Shown here: positions 18,019 through 26,900 of the stretch, one piece after another
Position numbering within the stretch: the first letter of the stretch is position 1
Layout of the letters: every line of letters begins with the position of its first letter
Source of the DNA: Devosia faecipullorum
Lineage (GTDB): Bacteria; Pseudomonadota; Alphaproteobacteria; Rhizobiales; Devosiaceae
NCBI RefSeq assembly: GCF_015158295.1
Contig: NZ_JACDXV010000004.1
Location: 186,001-250,000, forward strand
Direction: 5' to 3'
DNA length: 64,000 nucleotides
Position numbers and translations under genes: made by a program
Notes under the pieces: generated by a model
The model's input: the letters and a program-made list of their open reading frames with translations, nothing else
Databases searched by the model: none
Told to the model about the DNA's origin: nothing

Positions 18019-19017
18019 CTAAATCACCGCCCGCAATTCACCGACGACATTTCCCCGCACATTCTTCGTCGGCTGGCGCGTGAATTTTTCGAGCACCGCG
18101 CGCTGTCCCGCATCGGGATCGGCATATTTCAGCAGCAGCGCCGCGACCATGGATTGGCTTGCCGCCAAATTGCCGTCATCGCATTTGAGCGCATAGCCCC
18201 AGCCCTTGTCGCGAATGGCGCCGCATTGGACGCCCTCCGCGCCCCCCTTCTGCATGATGCGGCCCTTGAACGCCGCCATCACCAGCGTATCGGGATGACC
18301 GGTTCCGGCCACCAGATGCGGATGGCTGGTCGCCGCGTCGAAAAGGACCTGCGCCGCCGAAGCGTGCCGTTCATCCAGCCCCTCGCCGCTCGCCATGCGG
18401 GCGAAGCCCCGGGCCCAGGCCCGCAGCGGGGCCGCCCAGGTCGGAATGGAACAGCCATCGGTGCCACAGCGATCTTCGCTCAGGGCCTCGCCGATCACAT
18501 GTTCCACTGCCGCGCGCACCGCCTTCTGCACATCGTGCCCGCGCTCGACATAGCCGGCGGTTGGCACGCCCATGGCGAGAGCGACGCTCAGCATGCCTGA
18601 ATGCTTGCCCGAGCAATTATTGTGCAGCGGGCTCGGCGCCTGTCCGGCGGCGCGCAGCGCTTCGCGCGCCTTGCCATCGGTCGGCATATGCGCGCCACAT
18701 TCCAGATCGGACGCCGACAATCCCATCCGGTCGAGGAAGTGGGCCACATTGCGCACATGCTCGTCCTCGCCATGATGAGAGGCACAGGCCAGGGCCAGTT
18801 CTTCGCTGCGATGATGGAATTTTTCGATGGCATGTCGCTCGAATATCGCCAGCGCCTGCATCGACTTGATGGCCGAGCGCGGGAAAACCGGACGCTCCAC
18901 GTCCCCGCCCGAAGCGATCACCTCACCTCGTGCATCGACAATGATGAACGCCCCGCGATGGCGGTTTTCCACCCAATTACCGCGGACGGCTTCAGCGAGA
19001 ATCGGATTGGCTTGCAT
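18019..19017 (-). CDS. Asparaginase II family (ReAV-type L-asparaginase)
   Basis: A 332-residue member of the asparaginase family typified by Rhizobium etli ReAV, unrelated to the classical E. coli enzymes. Ser48, Lys51, Ser80, Cys135, Lys138 and Cys189 occur at the positions I recall for the ReAV Ser-Lys tandems and metal site; Lys257 in Q-K-G-G-A-E-G is the likely second tandem lysine. Diagnostic motifs are S-A-I-K-S-M-Q, N-N-C-S-G-K-H-S-G and C-G-T-D-G-C-S. There is no signal peptide. The ATG at 19015-19017 lies three bases after the T-run of a terminator hairpin whose 3' arm holds the only visible Shine-Dalgarno (GGAG). Confidence 0.92.
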   Translation of the reverse strand: MQANPILAEAVRGNWVENRHRGAFIIVDARGEVIASGGDVERPVFPRSAIKSMQALAIFERHAIEKFHHRSEELALACASHHGEDEHVRNVAHFLDRMGLSASDLECGAHMPTDGKAREALRAAGQAPSPLHNNCSGKHSGMLSVALAMGVPTAGYVERGHDVQKAVRAAVEHVIGEALSEDRCGTDGCSIPTWAAPLRAWARGFARMASGEGLDERHASAAQVLFDAATSHPHLVAGTGHPDTLVMAAFKGRIMQKGGAEGVQCGAIRDKGWGYALKCDDGNLAASQSMVAALLLKYADPDAGQRAVLEKFTRQPTKNVRGNVVGELRAVI

Positions 19018-19020
19018 CGT

Positions 19021-19068
19021 AAAAAAAACTCCGGCCCTGTTGCTGCCACGAACAGCAAAAGGGCCGGA
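19021..19068 (-). terminator. Terminator hairpin between SH3-protein gene and asparaginase start
   Basis: Read on the minus strand: TCCGGCCCT (19068-19060), a 21-base loop, AGGGCCGGA (19038-19030), then G and eight T (19028-19021). A strong terminator for the SH3 gene, but it abuts the asparaginase ATG and buries that gene's GGAG. Confidence 0.88.
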
Positions 19069-19124
19069 CAAGTCAACCGTGCATGGGTTGGAGGCAGGAG
19101 GCAGGTTTAGATGTCGGCGTTGGA

Positions 19125-19445
19125 TCAGGGGGCCAGAAACCGGGAATTGACCCAGCCCTTGGTAGAATTGCGTTCGACGAGGCACCAGTCCGATGAATTG
19201 CGGACCTCGATGCAGCGCTCCACCCAGACCTGGGCGCCGGCGCGCAGGAAACCGGTCTGCTGCGAATAGGAGGCGGGCCATTTGCGCACATTGAGGTGAT
19301 CCCATTGCGCGACGCCCGCCACCCTGGCCGGCCCATCGACGGCGTAACCAGCCGCCATGGCCGGCTGCACGGCGAAACCTGCCGCTGCGGTTACGATGGC
19401 GCCGCACAGCATGGCGACGAGCACTTTTTCCTGGGCCTTGTTCAT
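19125..19445 (-). CDS. Secreted SH3-domain protein
   Basis: A 106-residue protein with an N-terminal signal peptide (hydrophobic residues 8-31, ending A-M-A-A). The remainder is a single bacterial SH3-like domain: H-L-N-V-R-K-W-P, then V-W-V-E-R-C and the closing K-G-W-V-N-S-R-F-L. Such domains bind cell-wall or other ligands in the periplasm. Two cysteines (E-R-C, D-W-C) could form a disulfide. It is transcribed toward the asparaginase gene, with a terminator between. Confidence 0.87.
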   Translation of the reverse strand: MNKAQEKVLVAMLCGAIVTAAAGFAVQPAMAAGYAVDGPARVAGVAQWDHLNVRKWPASYSQQTGFLRAGAQVWVERCIEVRNSSDWCLVERNSTKGWVNSRFLAP

Positions 19446-19653
19446 ATTGGCGTCCTCTGCGTCTTGATCCTGGAGACATCATCGTCTCTCCGGCTTGAAC
19501 TCAGGGTGAGGCCAACGTTCAGATTGGGTTCATCGGCATGCCGGGATACGACGAAAGGAGAGTGCGCAATCGTCGCATTGCCAAGCCGGCCCCGTCGGCA
19601 CCTCCTAGCGCTGCCGGAGAATGCCCCCCAACCGGCCCAATCGAGGAGCATTT

Positions 19654-20916
19654 ATGACCGGCGGCATTCCTGTGGACCATCCCGCGCGCACCGCGATCAT
19701 GGACGAAGTCCATGCCCGCCCGGTCGAGATCGTGCCCGAAACCTGCCGGGTGCGGCGGCTTATTCTGGTCATGCCGGGCGAGCCGGGCGCCATGCAGGAC
19801 GCCTTTGCGCGCTTTGCCGATTTCCGGCGCCTGAGCGGGGTCGAGCTGCCGGTTTCGCCCAGCCGGCAATACAGCTTTGAAACCAGGCTGCGCACCGTGA
19901 CCTGGGAATTTCACACCGAGTTCGTCACCATCACCTGGCGCGGCGCGCCCGATGACAGCGAAAACTGGCCGGACGATATCGGGCTCGAAGCGGTCGGTGA
20001 CGGCCAATTGACCGGCGCCATCCGGGTTGACGTGATTGCCGATCGCGCCATTCCCGATCACCTGTTATCGAGCTTCAGCCTCGCCAGCCTCTGCCTTGCG
20101 GATATCGAGAACGGCAAGGCCCAGGTCGCCACCGACTTCGTGCCGGATGCCGACCGCTTCACGCGTTTCGAGCTGGCAACCGGCGGAGTCACCATGCTGC
20201 GCCGTTCGATCCTGCTGCGACGTCTGCTGGAAGTGGAAACCTATCGCTGCATGGCCCTGCTCGGCCTGCCGCTGGCCCGCGCCGCCTCGCCGGACGTGCG
20301 GGCCATGGAAAATGAACTCTCCACAGTGCTCGACGGGCTCGCCGAGACCACCAATCCGGCACAGGCCCAGAAAGTACTCGATGCCCTGCATCGGCTTTCG
20401 GCCCGTTCGGGCCAATTGGCGGAACGGCTGGGCTACCGTTTTGCCGCCGGCCGCGCCTATGGCGATGTGCTGCGCGCCCGCCTCGAAGGCTTGCGCGAAA
20501 GCGGCACCAGCAAGGGCTCGACGCTCACCCATTTCATTGGCAACCGGGTCAATCCGGGCCTTGCCACCTGCGCGGCCACCGAGCAGCGGCTCACCGTGCT
20601 ATCCGGCAAGATCGAGCGGGCCATCGGCCTTCTTGATGTGCGGATCGGCGTGGACATGCAGGTGCAGAACGCGGCGCTGCTCGACAATATCGCCCAGACG
20701 GCGCGCAGCCAGTTCCTGCTGCAACGGACTGTGGAAGGGCTATCCACCATCGCCATCAGCTATTACCTGCTCGGCATCATCAGCTATTTCCTGGCCGGGC
20801 CGCTGGCCCACTTCAACTGGGACAAGACGATGGCGCTCTCCATCGCCGCGCCCTTCGTGGTGCTGATCGTCTGGCTGATGGCCCGCGCGGTGCGGAAGGC
20901 TCATCAGCCTTACTAG
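19654..20916 (+). CDS. DUF3422 family membrane-anchored protein
   Basis: A 420-residue protein of unknown function common in Alpha- and Betaproteobacteria. The opening V-D-H-P-A-R-T-A-I-M-D-E-V-H-A-R-P is the family hallmark. A long soluble, helical part is followed by two C-terminal membrane helices (about residues 350-375 and 390-410). The ATG at 19654 has GAGGAG seven bases upstream and is preferred over the in-frame codon at 19621. It converges with rhaM, with one base between the stops. Confidence 0.92.
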   Translation: MTGGIPVDHPARTAIMDEVHARPVEIVPETCRVRRLILVMPGEPGAMQDAFARFADFRRLSGVELPVSPSRQYSFETRLRTVTWEFHTEFVTITWRGAPDDSENWPDDIGLEAVGDGQLTGAIRVDVIADRAIPDHLLSSFSLASLCLADIENGKAQVATDFVPDADRFTRFELATGGVTMLRRSILLRRLLEVETYRCMALLGLPLARAASPDVRAMENELSTVLDGLAETTNPAQAQKVLDALHRLSARSGQLAERLGYRFAAGRAYGDVLRARLEGLRESGTSKGSTLTHFIGNRVNPGLATCAATEQRLTVLSGKIERAIGLLDVRIGVDMQVQNAALLDNIAQTARSQFLLQRTVEGLSTIAISYYLLGIISYFLAGPLAHFNWDKTMALSIAAPFVVLIVWLMARAVRKAHQPY

Positions 20917-20917
20917 C

Positions 20918-21250
20918 TCACTTCATCCAGAACATCGGCGTCAGGTCGACCGAAAGCGGCTCGTTCCTGTCATTGGTCGCCATGATATCGGCCATATGCG
21001 CCCACCAACGCTGCATGATGTCGGTGTCCGGCAGGCTGGCCATATGGTGATCCACCCGCCGCCACATCACGCCGAACAGGATATTGGTCTCCTCGTCGAG
21101 ATGGATCGAATAATCCTTCACGCCAGCGTCATGCAGCAGATCCACTAATTCGGGAAAAATCTCGTCGTGGCGCTTTCTATATTCGGCGGCCATGCCCGGA
21201 TTGAGCCGCATCTTGAAGGCGTGCTTCTCATAGCCGTTGTCGATAATCAT
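20918..21250 (-). CDS. rhaM: L-rhamnose mutarotase
   Basis: Interconverts alpha- and beta-L-rhamnose so that the isomerase gets its preferred anomer. It is a 110-residue dimeric alpha/beta-barrel protein. The K-M-R-L-N-P-G motif, the R-K-R-H-D-E-I-F-P helix, the catalytic His in D-Y-S-I-H-L-D and the tandem Trp W-W-A-H-M are the family features. The start overlaps the rhaQ stop (ATGA). It is called rhaU in Rhizobium leguminosarum. In that species rhaK follows it; here the operon ends. Confidence 0.96.
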   Translation of the reverse strand: MIIDNGYEKHAFKMRLNPGMAAEYRKRHDEIFPELVDLLHDAGVKDYSIHLDEETNILFGVMWRRVDHHMASLPDTDIMQRWWAHMADIMATNDRNEPLSVDLTPMFWMK

Positions 21251-22248
21251 GTCCGCCGCTCCGTCCACATGCGCCACAGGATCGGCAGCGCGATCACCAC
21301 GATCAACAGCGAGCCGGTAAAGATCGACATGACGATGCCGGGTACATTGAGCAGACCCAGCCCGAAAGTCACCAGCCCGATGATCAGCGCCGCCAATACC
21401 ACGCCGATGATCGAGCCCGCGCCGCCCAGAATGGACACGCCGCCCAGAACCACCATGGTGATGACGTCCAGTTCGAACCCCTGCGCGATGGAGGGCCGGG
21501 TGGAGCCGAGCCGCGCGGTGAGCAGCACGGCGGCAATGCCGCTCATCAGCCCGGTGAGGCAGAACAGCACGAATTTGATGCGGTCCACGCGCACGCCGGA
21601 AAATTGCGCAGCAATGGTATTGTTGCCGATGGCAAAGACCCGCCGGCCGAAATTGGTGTGATGCAGAAGCACATAGAAGATGATTGCCGCGACCAGGAAC
21701 AGCACCAGCTCGAACGATATCACCCAATAGACATATCCCTGCCCGAACCAGGCGAAGTCCTTGGGATAACCTTTGAAACTCTGATCTCCGAGAATGATGT
21801 AGGCAATGCCCCGGAAGAGGCTCATCGTGCCGATGGTGACGACGATCGAGGGCAGTTTGAGCCCGGTGACCAGCAGGCCGTTAAAGGCCCCGCAGACGAT
21901 GCCGACGCCAATGCCCACGGCCACCAGGGCCGGCGTATCCGCGCCATAGTGCAGCGCCAGCCCCATCAGCGTCGAGGCCAGCGCGATGATCGATGCCACC
22001 GACAGGTCGATCTCGCCGGTGATGATCACCAACGCCATGGCCAAGGCAATCAGCGCCTTTTCGGTGAAATTGAAGGTGAGGTCGGAAAGGCTCCAGGCAT
22101 TGAGGAAATAGGGCGAAGCGAAGCTGTTGGCGATGAAGATGCCAATAGCCACCAGCACCAGCAGGCTTTCCCAACTCAGCGCCGCCGATTTCAGCGGATT
22201 GTCGAGCCGGTCGGGCAAGCGTCTGGTCTTTGCGGGCATGTCGGTCAT
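21247..22248 (-). CDS. rhaQ: Rhamnose ABC transporter permease RhaQ
   Basis: A 333-residue permease of the ribose/xylose/branched-chain (CUT2) class with 8-10 membrane helices. The [15 protein letters not shown] motif and the later [14 protein letters not shown] loop, which contacts the ATPase, are clear. It pairs with RhaP and the ATPase RhaT to import L-rhamnose. It overlaps rhaP by 4 bases and rhaM by 4 bases. The symbol follows the R. leguminosarum order. Confidence 0.93.
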   Translation of the reverse strand: MTDMPAKTRRLPDRLDNPLKSAALSWESLLVLVAIGIFIANSFASPYFLNAWSLSDLTFNFTEKALIALAMALVIITGEIDLSVASIIALASTLMGLALHYGADTPALVAVGIGVGIVCGAFNGLLVTGLKLPSIVVTIGTMSLFRGIAYIILGDQSFKGYPKDFAWFGQGYVYWVISFELVLFLVAAIIFYVLLHHTNFGRRVFAIGNNTIAAQFSGVRVDRIKFVLFCLTGLMSGIAAVLLTARLGSTRPSIAQGFELDVITMVVLGGVSILGGAGSIIGVVLAALIIGLVTFGLGLLNVPGIVMSIFTGSLLIVVIALPILWRMWTERRT

Positions 22249-23225
22249 GGCGCTGCCTCCGCCGTCTTGAGAATGATGCGACCCTTGCTGCGCTCGCCAC
22301 GGGCGTTGAGCACCACCGCCAGAAGGATCGCCGCGCCGGAAATGGCCATCTGCCAGAAGGGCGAGACGCCGATCACCGGCAGGGCATTGTTGACGACGCC
22401 GAGAAACAGCGCGCCAAGCAGTGCACCGCCCACTGTGCCGATACCGCCGGCAATGGAGACGCCGCCGATGACGCAGGCGGCGATGATGGTGAGTTCATAG
22501 CCACCGGCCACTTCCACCGAGGCGATCACATAGCGCGAAATCCACAGATAACCGGCGAGGCCTGAAACCGCGCCGGAAATCACGAAGGCGAGGAATTTGG
22601 TGCGCCCCACATTGATGCCGGTATAGACCGAGGCGGTCGGATTGACGCCGATGGCGTAAAAGCTGCGGCCCAGCGGCGTGCGCGTCATCAGCACGGCAAA
22701 GAGGGCGGCGACGACGATGGCGAACCAGGTCAGCACCGGAAGGCCCAGAAACGAACCACGCTGCAATTGAATGAAATCGGGGCTCATCTGGGCGGCATTG
22801 ACCCAGGCACCGCCGGAAATGACGAAGACCAGCCCACGGAAAATGGTCAGCGTGCCCAGCGTGACGACGATGGGCGGAATATCGAGCTTCCACACCAGAA
22901 TGCCGTTGAACGCGCCAAGCGCCGCACCGACGAGGACGCAACCGGCGATCAGCAGCGGAATGGGCAGGAAGGGAAAAGCAGCATTGGTCATGGCGACGAT
23001 CATCCCGGTCAACGCCAGGTTGGACGCCATCGAGAGGTCGATGGAGCGCGTCAGGATGACCACCATCTGGCCCAGCGCCAGCATCATCAGGATCGATGTG
23101 TCGTTGAGGATGGTCAGCAGATTGCCCGGCTGCGAGAAGCGCGGAAAGCGCAGGGTCACCAGCACGATGACGGCGAGAATGGCCAGGCCCAGCCAGATTT
23201 CACGATTTTTCAGCAAGCCCTTCAT
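22245..23225 (-). CDS. rhaP: Rhamnose ABC transporter permease RhaP
   Basis: The second CUT2-type permease, 326 residues. Hydrophobic helices, R-S-I-D-L-S-M-A-S-N-L-A-L-T-G near residue 60 and the C-terminal C-V-I-G-G-V-S-I-A-G-G-I-G-T coupling loop identify it. The start overlaps the stop of rhaT by 4 bases (ATGA). Two different permease genes, rather than one homodimer, are typical of rhizobial rhamnose importers. Confidence 0.93.
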   Translation of the reverse strand: MKGLLKNREIWLGLAILAVIVLVTLRFPRFSQPGNLLTILNDTSILMMLALGQMVVILTRSIDLSMASNLALTGMIVAMTNAAFPFLPIPLLIAGCVLVGAALGAFNGILVWKLDIPPIVVTLGTLTIFRGLVFVISGGAWVNAAQMSPDFIQLQRGSFLGLPVLTWFAIVVAALFAVLMTRTPLGRSFYAIGVNPTASVYTGINVGRTKFLAFVISGAVSGLAGYLWISRYVIASVEVAGGYELTIIAACVIGGVSIAGGIGTVGGALLGALFLGVVNNALPVIGVSPFWQMAISGAAILLAVVLNARGERSKGRIILKTAEAAP

Positions 23226-24727
23226 GCCGCCTCAACCTCGACGATCCCCGCCGCCAGACGCACCAGCGTCTCAGGCTGCAATTGCTTGTTGTCCAGAATG
23301 TCCACCACCAGCCCCTCGCGCATGACCACGATGCGGTCGCTCATGCCGAGCACTTCGGGCAGTTCGGACGAGACCATGATCACCGAGAGGCCCTGCGCCA
23401 CCAATTCACCCATGAATGCGTGCACGGCGGCTTTCGAGCCGATGTCGATGCCCTTGGTGGGCTCGTCGAGAATGATGACCTTGGGCAATGTCGCCAGCCA
23501 TTTGGCGATGACCACCTTTTGCTGATTGCCGCCCGAAAGCGTCGACACATTCTGGCTCAATGAGGAGGCGCGCAGGTCCAGCCGCTCGGTATAGGTCCGG
23601 GCCAGGCTGAATTCCTCGGCCATGCGCAGGAAGCCGTTGCGGCTGGTTTTTCCGAGGCTGGGCAGCGACACATTCTTGAAAATGGGCTCGCCGGTAATGA
23701 CACCCTGCTTGCCGCGCTCCTCCGGCACATAGACGATGCCTGCTTCCACCGCGTCGGCAGGCGAGCGCGGCGCAATAGCCCTGCCCTCGAGCGCGATGGT
23801 ACCGCCCGAAGATCGGGTCATGCCGAATACGGCCTGCATGACTTCCGAGCGCCCGGCACCCACAAGACCATAAAAGCCGAGGATTTCGCCCTTTTTCACA
23901 GAGAAGGACACATTATCGAACTCGGTCGGATGGCTGAACCCGGAAACGTCCAGCACTGTTTCGCCGATAACAGCCGCGCGCGCTGGGAAAATCTGGTCCA
24001 CGGCGCGACCGACCATCAGCTTGACGATCTCGTCCTGCGCCGTATCCTTGATAAAGCCCTTGCCCACCATTTCGCCGTCGCGGAACACGGCATAGCGGTC
24101 GGCGATCCGGTAAATCTCGTCGAATTTGTGCGAGATGAAGAGAATGGCCTTGCCGTCCTGCTTGAGCAGATCGACCAGCACGTAAAGCTCTTCGATTTCC
24201 TTTTGCGACAAGGCCGCCGTGGGTTCGTCCATGATGACCACCTGCGCATCGACGCTGAGCGCGCGCGCCACTGCCACGAGATGTTTCTTGGCGATGCCCA
24301 ATTCCTTGAGCGGCATGGCGGCGTCGATCCCTGCCGCCATCGCGTCGAGCGTCAATTGTGCCTCGCGCCGCATCTTGCCCCAGTCGATGAGGCCGAAACG
24401 ATTTTTCGGCGCATGTCCGAGATAGATATTCTCGGCCACGCTCAATTCGTCGAACAGCACCGTTTCCTGATGGATGGCGGTAATGCCCGCTTCCGACGCG
24501 GAAATCGCAGTCGGCAGCGTCACGGCCTTGCCGTTGACCCGGATTTCGCCGCTATCGGGCTGATAGATGCCGGTCATGGTCTTGACCAGCGTGGACTTGC
24601 CCGCGCCATTCTCCCCGATCAGGGCGGTGACTTCGCCAGCATACAATTCCAGCGACACATCATTGAGCGCCCGCACGCCGGGAAAACTCTTGGATATGCC
24701 TAAAAGGGTCAGGACGGGATTGGTCAT
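23222..24727 (-). CDS. rhaT: Rhamnose ABC transporter ATP-binding protein
   Basis: A double-domain sugar ATPase of 501 residues. The first domain has a complete Walker A (G-E-N-G-A-G-K-S-T) and D-E-P-T-A-A-L-S Walker B region. The second has a degenerate Walker A (G-L-V-G-A-G-R-S-E) but a good signature L-S-G-G-N-Q-Q-K and D-E-P-T-K-G-I-D. This asymmetry is normal for CUT2 ATPases. It is separated from rhaS by about 150 bases holding a palindromic repeat, and coupled to rhaP. The symbol follows the rhizobial rha nomenclature and is unrelated to E. coli RhaT permease. Confidence 0.93.
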   Translation of the reverse strand: MTNPVLTLLGISKSFPGVRALNDVSLELYAGEVTALIGENGAGKSTLVKTMTGIYQPDSGEIRVNGKAVTLPTAISASEAGITAIHQETVLFDELSVAENIYLGHAPKNRFGLIDWGKMRREAQLTLDAMAAGIDAAMPLKELGIAKKHLVAVARALSVDAQVVIMDEPTAALSQKEIEELYVLVDLLKQDGKAILFISHKFDEIYRIADRYAVFRDGEMVGKGFIKDTAQDEIVKLMVGRAVDQIFPARAAVIGETVLDVSGFSHPTEFDNVSFSVKKGEILGFYGLVGAGRSEVMQAVFGMTRSSGGTIALEGRAIAPRSPADAVEAGIVYVPEERGKQGVITGEPIFKNVSLPSLGKTSRNGFLRMAEEFSLARTYTERLDLRASSLSQNVSTLSGGNQQKVVIAKWLATLPKVIILDEPTKGIDIGSKAAVHAFMGELVAQGLSVIMVSSELPEVLGMSDRIVVMREGLVVDILDNKQLQPETLVRLAAGIVEVEAA

Positions 24728-24764
24728 AAAAGCAGTGCTCTTTGTGGCGCAGTTCCCTCCGCAC

Positions 24765-24844
24765 CGTCATTGCCCATTTTGTCCGGGCAATCCATGCGAC
24801 GTCGCCGCCCAAAATGGACCACCCGGACAAGCCGGGTGGTGACG
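24765..24844 (-). repeat. Dispersed palindromic repeat, copy A
   Basis: About 80 bases in the rhaS-rhaT gap. On the minus strand it opens with CGTCACCACCCGG, forms a 9-bp hairpin (ACCACCCGG 24818-24826 with CCGGGTGGT 24832-24840) and closes with GGGCAATGACG. It aligns along its length with the sequence at 37932-38009. No T-run follows, so it is not a terminator. The position just after a periplasmic-binding-protein gene suits mRNA 3'-end stabilisation. Confidence 0.8.
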
Positions 24845-24881
24845 TCTTGGATGGGCAGGAGCGAGCCCCTGCCCCTTGGCC

Positions 24882-25868
24882 TTAGTAGATCTTGGAGAAT
24901 TCTTCGATATTGGACGCATCGAACTGGAACGGCGCGGCCATGGCGGCCGAGTTGGTGTCGTCCAAGGTCACTTCACCCACCTTGCCGATGGAGAAGGTTG
25001 CGCCGGGCGCCGCTTCCTGGCCGTCAACCAGGGCCTTGGCGAGATAGACCGCCGAGTAGCCTAGATCGATCGGGTTCCACAAAGCCACGGCCTGCGAAGC
25101 GCCATTGTCGATGAACTGCTTGAACTCCGACGGCAGTGCCAGGCCAGTGACGTTGATCTTGCCGATCAGCTTCTGGTCAGTCACCACCTGCGCCGCCGCC
25201 ACGACGCCGACCGTGGTCGGGGCGATGATGGCCTTGAGGTCGGGATAGGCCGCGATCAGGCCGCGCGCTTCCTCGGTGGACTTCACCGAGTCGTCATCCC
25301 CATAAACGGTGGCGACGAGGTTGATATTGGGGAACTTTTCGGGGATCACGGCCTTGGCAGCTTCGATCCAGGCGTTCTGATTGGTCGCGGTCGAGGCAGC
25401 GGACAGGATCGCCACGTCGCCACCGTCCGGCAGATAGTCGGCGGCCAGCTTGACGATGGTTTCGCCGATGAGGCCAATATCGGAGGGGTTGAGGTGGATC
25501 GAGCGGCCTTCCGGCGCCACGCCCGAATCCCAGGAGATCACCTTGATGCCGCGTTCCTGGGCGCGCTGCAAAGCGGGCACGAGCGCGTCGGGATCGTTGG
25601 CGGAGATGGCAATGGCATCGACTTGCTGGGCGATCAGCGAATTGACGACTTCGATCTGCGCTTCCGCGGTGGCGGCGGTCGGGCCGGTATAGATCAGTTC
25701 GATGTCGCCGATTTCGGCGGCGGCTTCTTCAGCACCCTTGGCGGCGGCGTCGAAAAAGCCGTTGCCCAGCGACTTGACGACCAGCGCGATGCGGGTCTGG
25801 GCGGCGGCCGGAGCGGCCATCAGCACGGCGGCGGTTGCCGTTGCAGCAAGCAATGTCCAGATTTTCAT
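24882..25868 (-). CDS. rhaS: Rhamnose ABC transporter substrate-binding protein
   Basis: A 328-residue periplasmic protein of the ribose-binding (Peripla_BP_4) class. A signal peptide covers residues 1-23 (ending A-A-A-Q). Landmarks are V-V-K-S-L-G-N-G-F-F-D-A-A after it, I-A-I-S-A-N-D-P-D-A-L, K-V-I-S-W-D-S-G and the C-terminal L-W-N-P-I-D-L-G-Y. It is the first transporter gene after rhaR and binds L-rhamnose by context. It is not the E. coli AraC-type RhaS. Confidence 0.93.
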   Translation of the reverse strand: MKIWTLLAATATAAVLMAAPAAAQTRIALVVKSLGNGFFDAAAKGAEEAAAEIGDIELIYTGPTAATAEAQIEVVNSLIAQQVDAIAISANDPDALVPALQRAQERGIKVISWDSGVAPEGRSIHLNPSDIGLIGETIVKLAADYLPDGGDVAILSAASTATNQNAWIEAAKAVIPEKFPNINLVATVYGDDDSVKSTEEARGLIAAYPDLKAIIAPTTVGVVAAAQVVTDQKLIGKINVTGLALPSEFKQFIDNGASQAVALWNPIDLGYSAVYLAKALVDGQEAAPGATFSIGKVGEVTLDDTNSAAMAAPFQFDASNIEEFSKIY

Positions 25869-25910
25869 AGCAATTCCTCCCGGGAATGGTGTGTTTTGAT
25901 CATTTAGAAC

Positions 25911-26717
25911 TCAGGCCGTTCTCGCTTCCGGCTGGACCTGAGCACCCGCATCCGCCACGATGAGCCGCACACCTGCATTTTCTAGCATCTGGCGGTCCTC
26001 GTCGCGAATACCGCTATCGGAGATGACAGCGGCAATTCGGTCCAGCCCGCACAATATGAGGCTGGAGCGTCCCGAAAATTTCGAACTATCAGCAAGCACG
26101 ACCAATTCGTCGGCCTGCCCGATGAGCGCCAGCTCGGACTGCACGACCATGGGGTCGGCCTCCATCAGTCCATGAGCGCCGATACCCTGGCAGCCGATGA
26201 ACATGCGCTTGGCGTAAAAGTGGCTCGCCACCACCCCGCCAAAGGGCGAGAGGATGACATTCTGTTCGCGGTAGATCGTGCCGCCGGGAATGACGACCGA
26301 ATTGCGCGAATTATGGATGAGAAATTCAGCGATGGCGAAGCTGTTGGTGAAGACGCTCAGCCGCTTGCCGGCAAGGTGATGCACCATCTGATAGGTCGTG
26401 GTGCCGCCATTGATGATGATTGGCTCGCCATCATGGCACATTTCCGCGGCGGCGCGCGCGATTGCCCGTTTTTGCGCGATATTGATCGATTCATTGACGG
26501 AGAAGGGCCGCCCCATCAATCCGCCCTGCTCGGGCGGGTTGATCGCTTCGGCCCCGCCGCGCACCCGGCGCAGCTTACCTTGCACATGCAATGCCGCAAT
26601 ATCGCGGCGAATGGTGGCTTCCGACGAGCTTGTCACCTCGCAAAGCTCCGCCACCGTCACCACTGGGCGACTCTGTGCGGCAGACAAGATAACGCGGTGA
26701 CGTTCGGTTTCGTGCAA
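25911..26717 (-). CDS. rhaR: DeoR-family transcriptional regulator of the rhamnose genes
   Basis: A 268-residue DeoR-type repressor: N-terminal winged helix (E-R-H-R-V-I-L-S-A-A, then S-E-A-T-I-R-R-D-I-A) and a C-terminal sugar-phosphate-sensing domain (I-N-G-G-T-T-T-Y-Q-M, F-I-G-C-Q-G-I). The start is a TTG at 26715-26717 preceded by GGGAG eight bases upstream; an upstream codon at 26768 adds residues without family match. It heads the rhaRSTPQM operon and diverges from rhaD, matching the R. leguminosarum arrangement where RhaR controls both sides. Confidence 0.91.
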   Translation of the reverse strand: MHETERHRVILSAAQSRPVVTVAELCEVTSSSEATIRRDIAALHVQGKLRRVRGGAEAINPPEQGGLMGRPFSVNESINIAQKRAIARAAAEMCHDGEPIIINGGTTTYQMVHHLAGKRLSVFTNSFAIAEFLIHNSRNSVVIPGGTIYREQNVILSPFGGVVASHFYAKRMFIGCQGIGAHGLMEADPMVVQSELALIGQADELVVLADSSKFSGRSSLILCGLDRIAAVISDSGIRDEDRQMLENAGVRLIVADAGAQVQPEARTA

Positions 26718-26765
26718 TTCTGATACTCCCTGGCTGCAGGTGTTCCCATCAATCCCACGCAGAGT

Positions 26766-26832
26766 CAATCATCATTCCGCACATTTCCGTCATATTCGCG
26801 CAACAATGACAAAATATGATTGTTTCTGATTG
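26766..26832. promoter_or_regulatory. Divergent rhaR/rhaD control region with repeated half-sites
   Basis: CAATCAT (26766-26772) is inverted as ATGATTG (26816-26822), and TGATTG recurs at 26827-26832, just ahead of a TTGACA (26830-26835) that could be a -35 for rhaD. This spacing would let a DeoR-type repressor bridge both promoters. The sites are predicted by eye only. Confidence 0.45.
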
Positions 26833-26900
26833 ACACCAGATGGTGAGATATGGCCATGTCCGGCCAATTGTCGTCTGCCTTTTCTATTGGGAGGAAGTCC

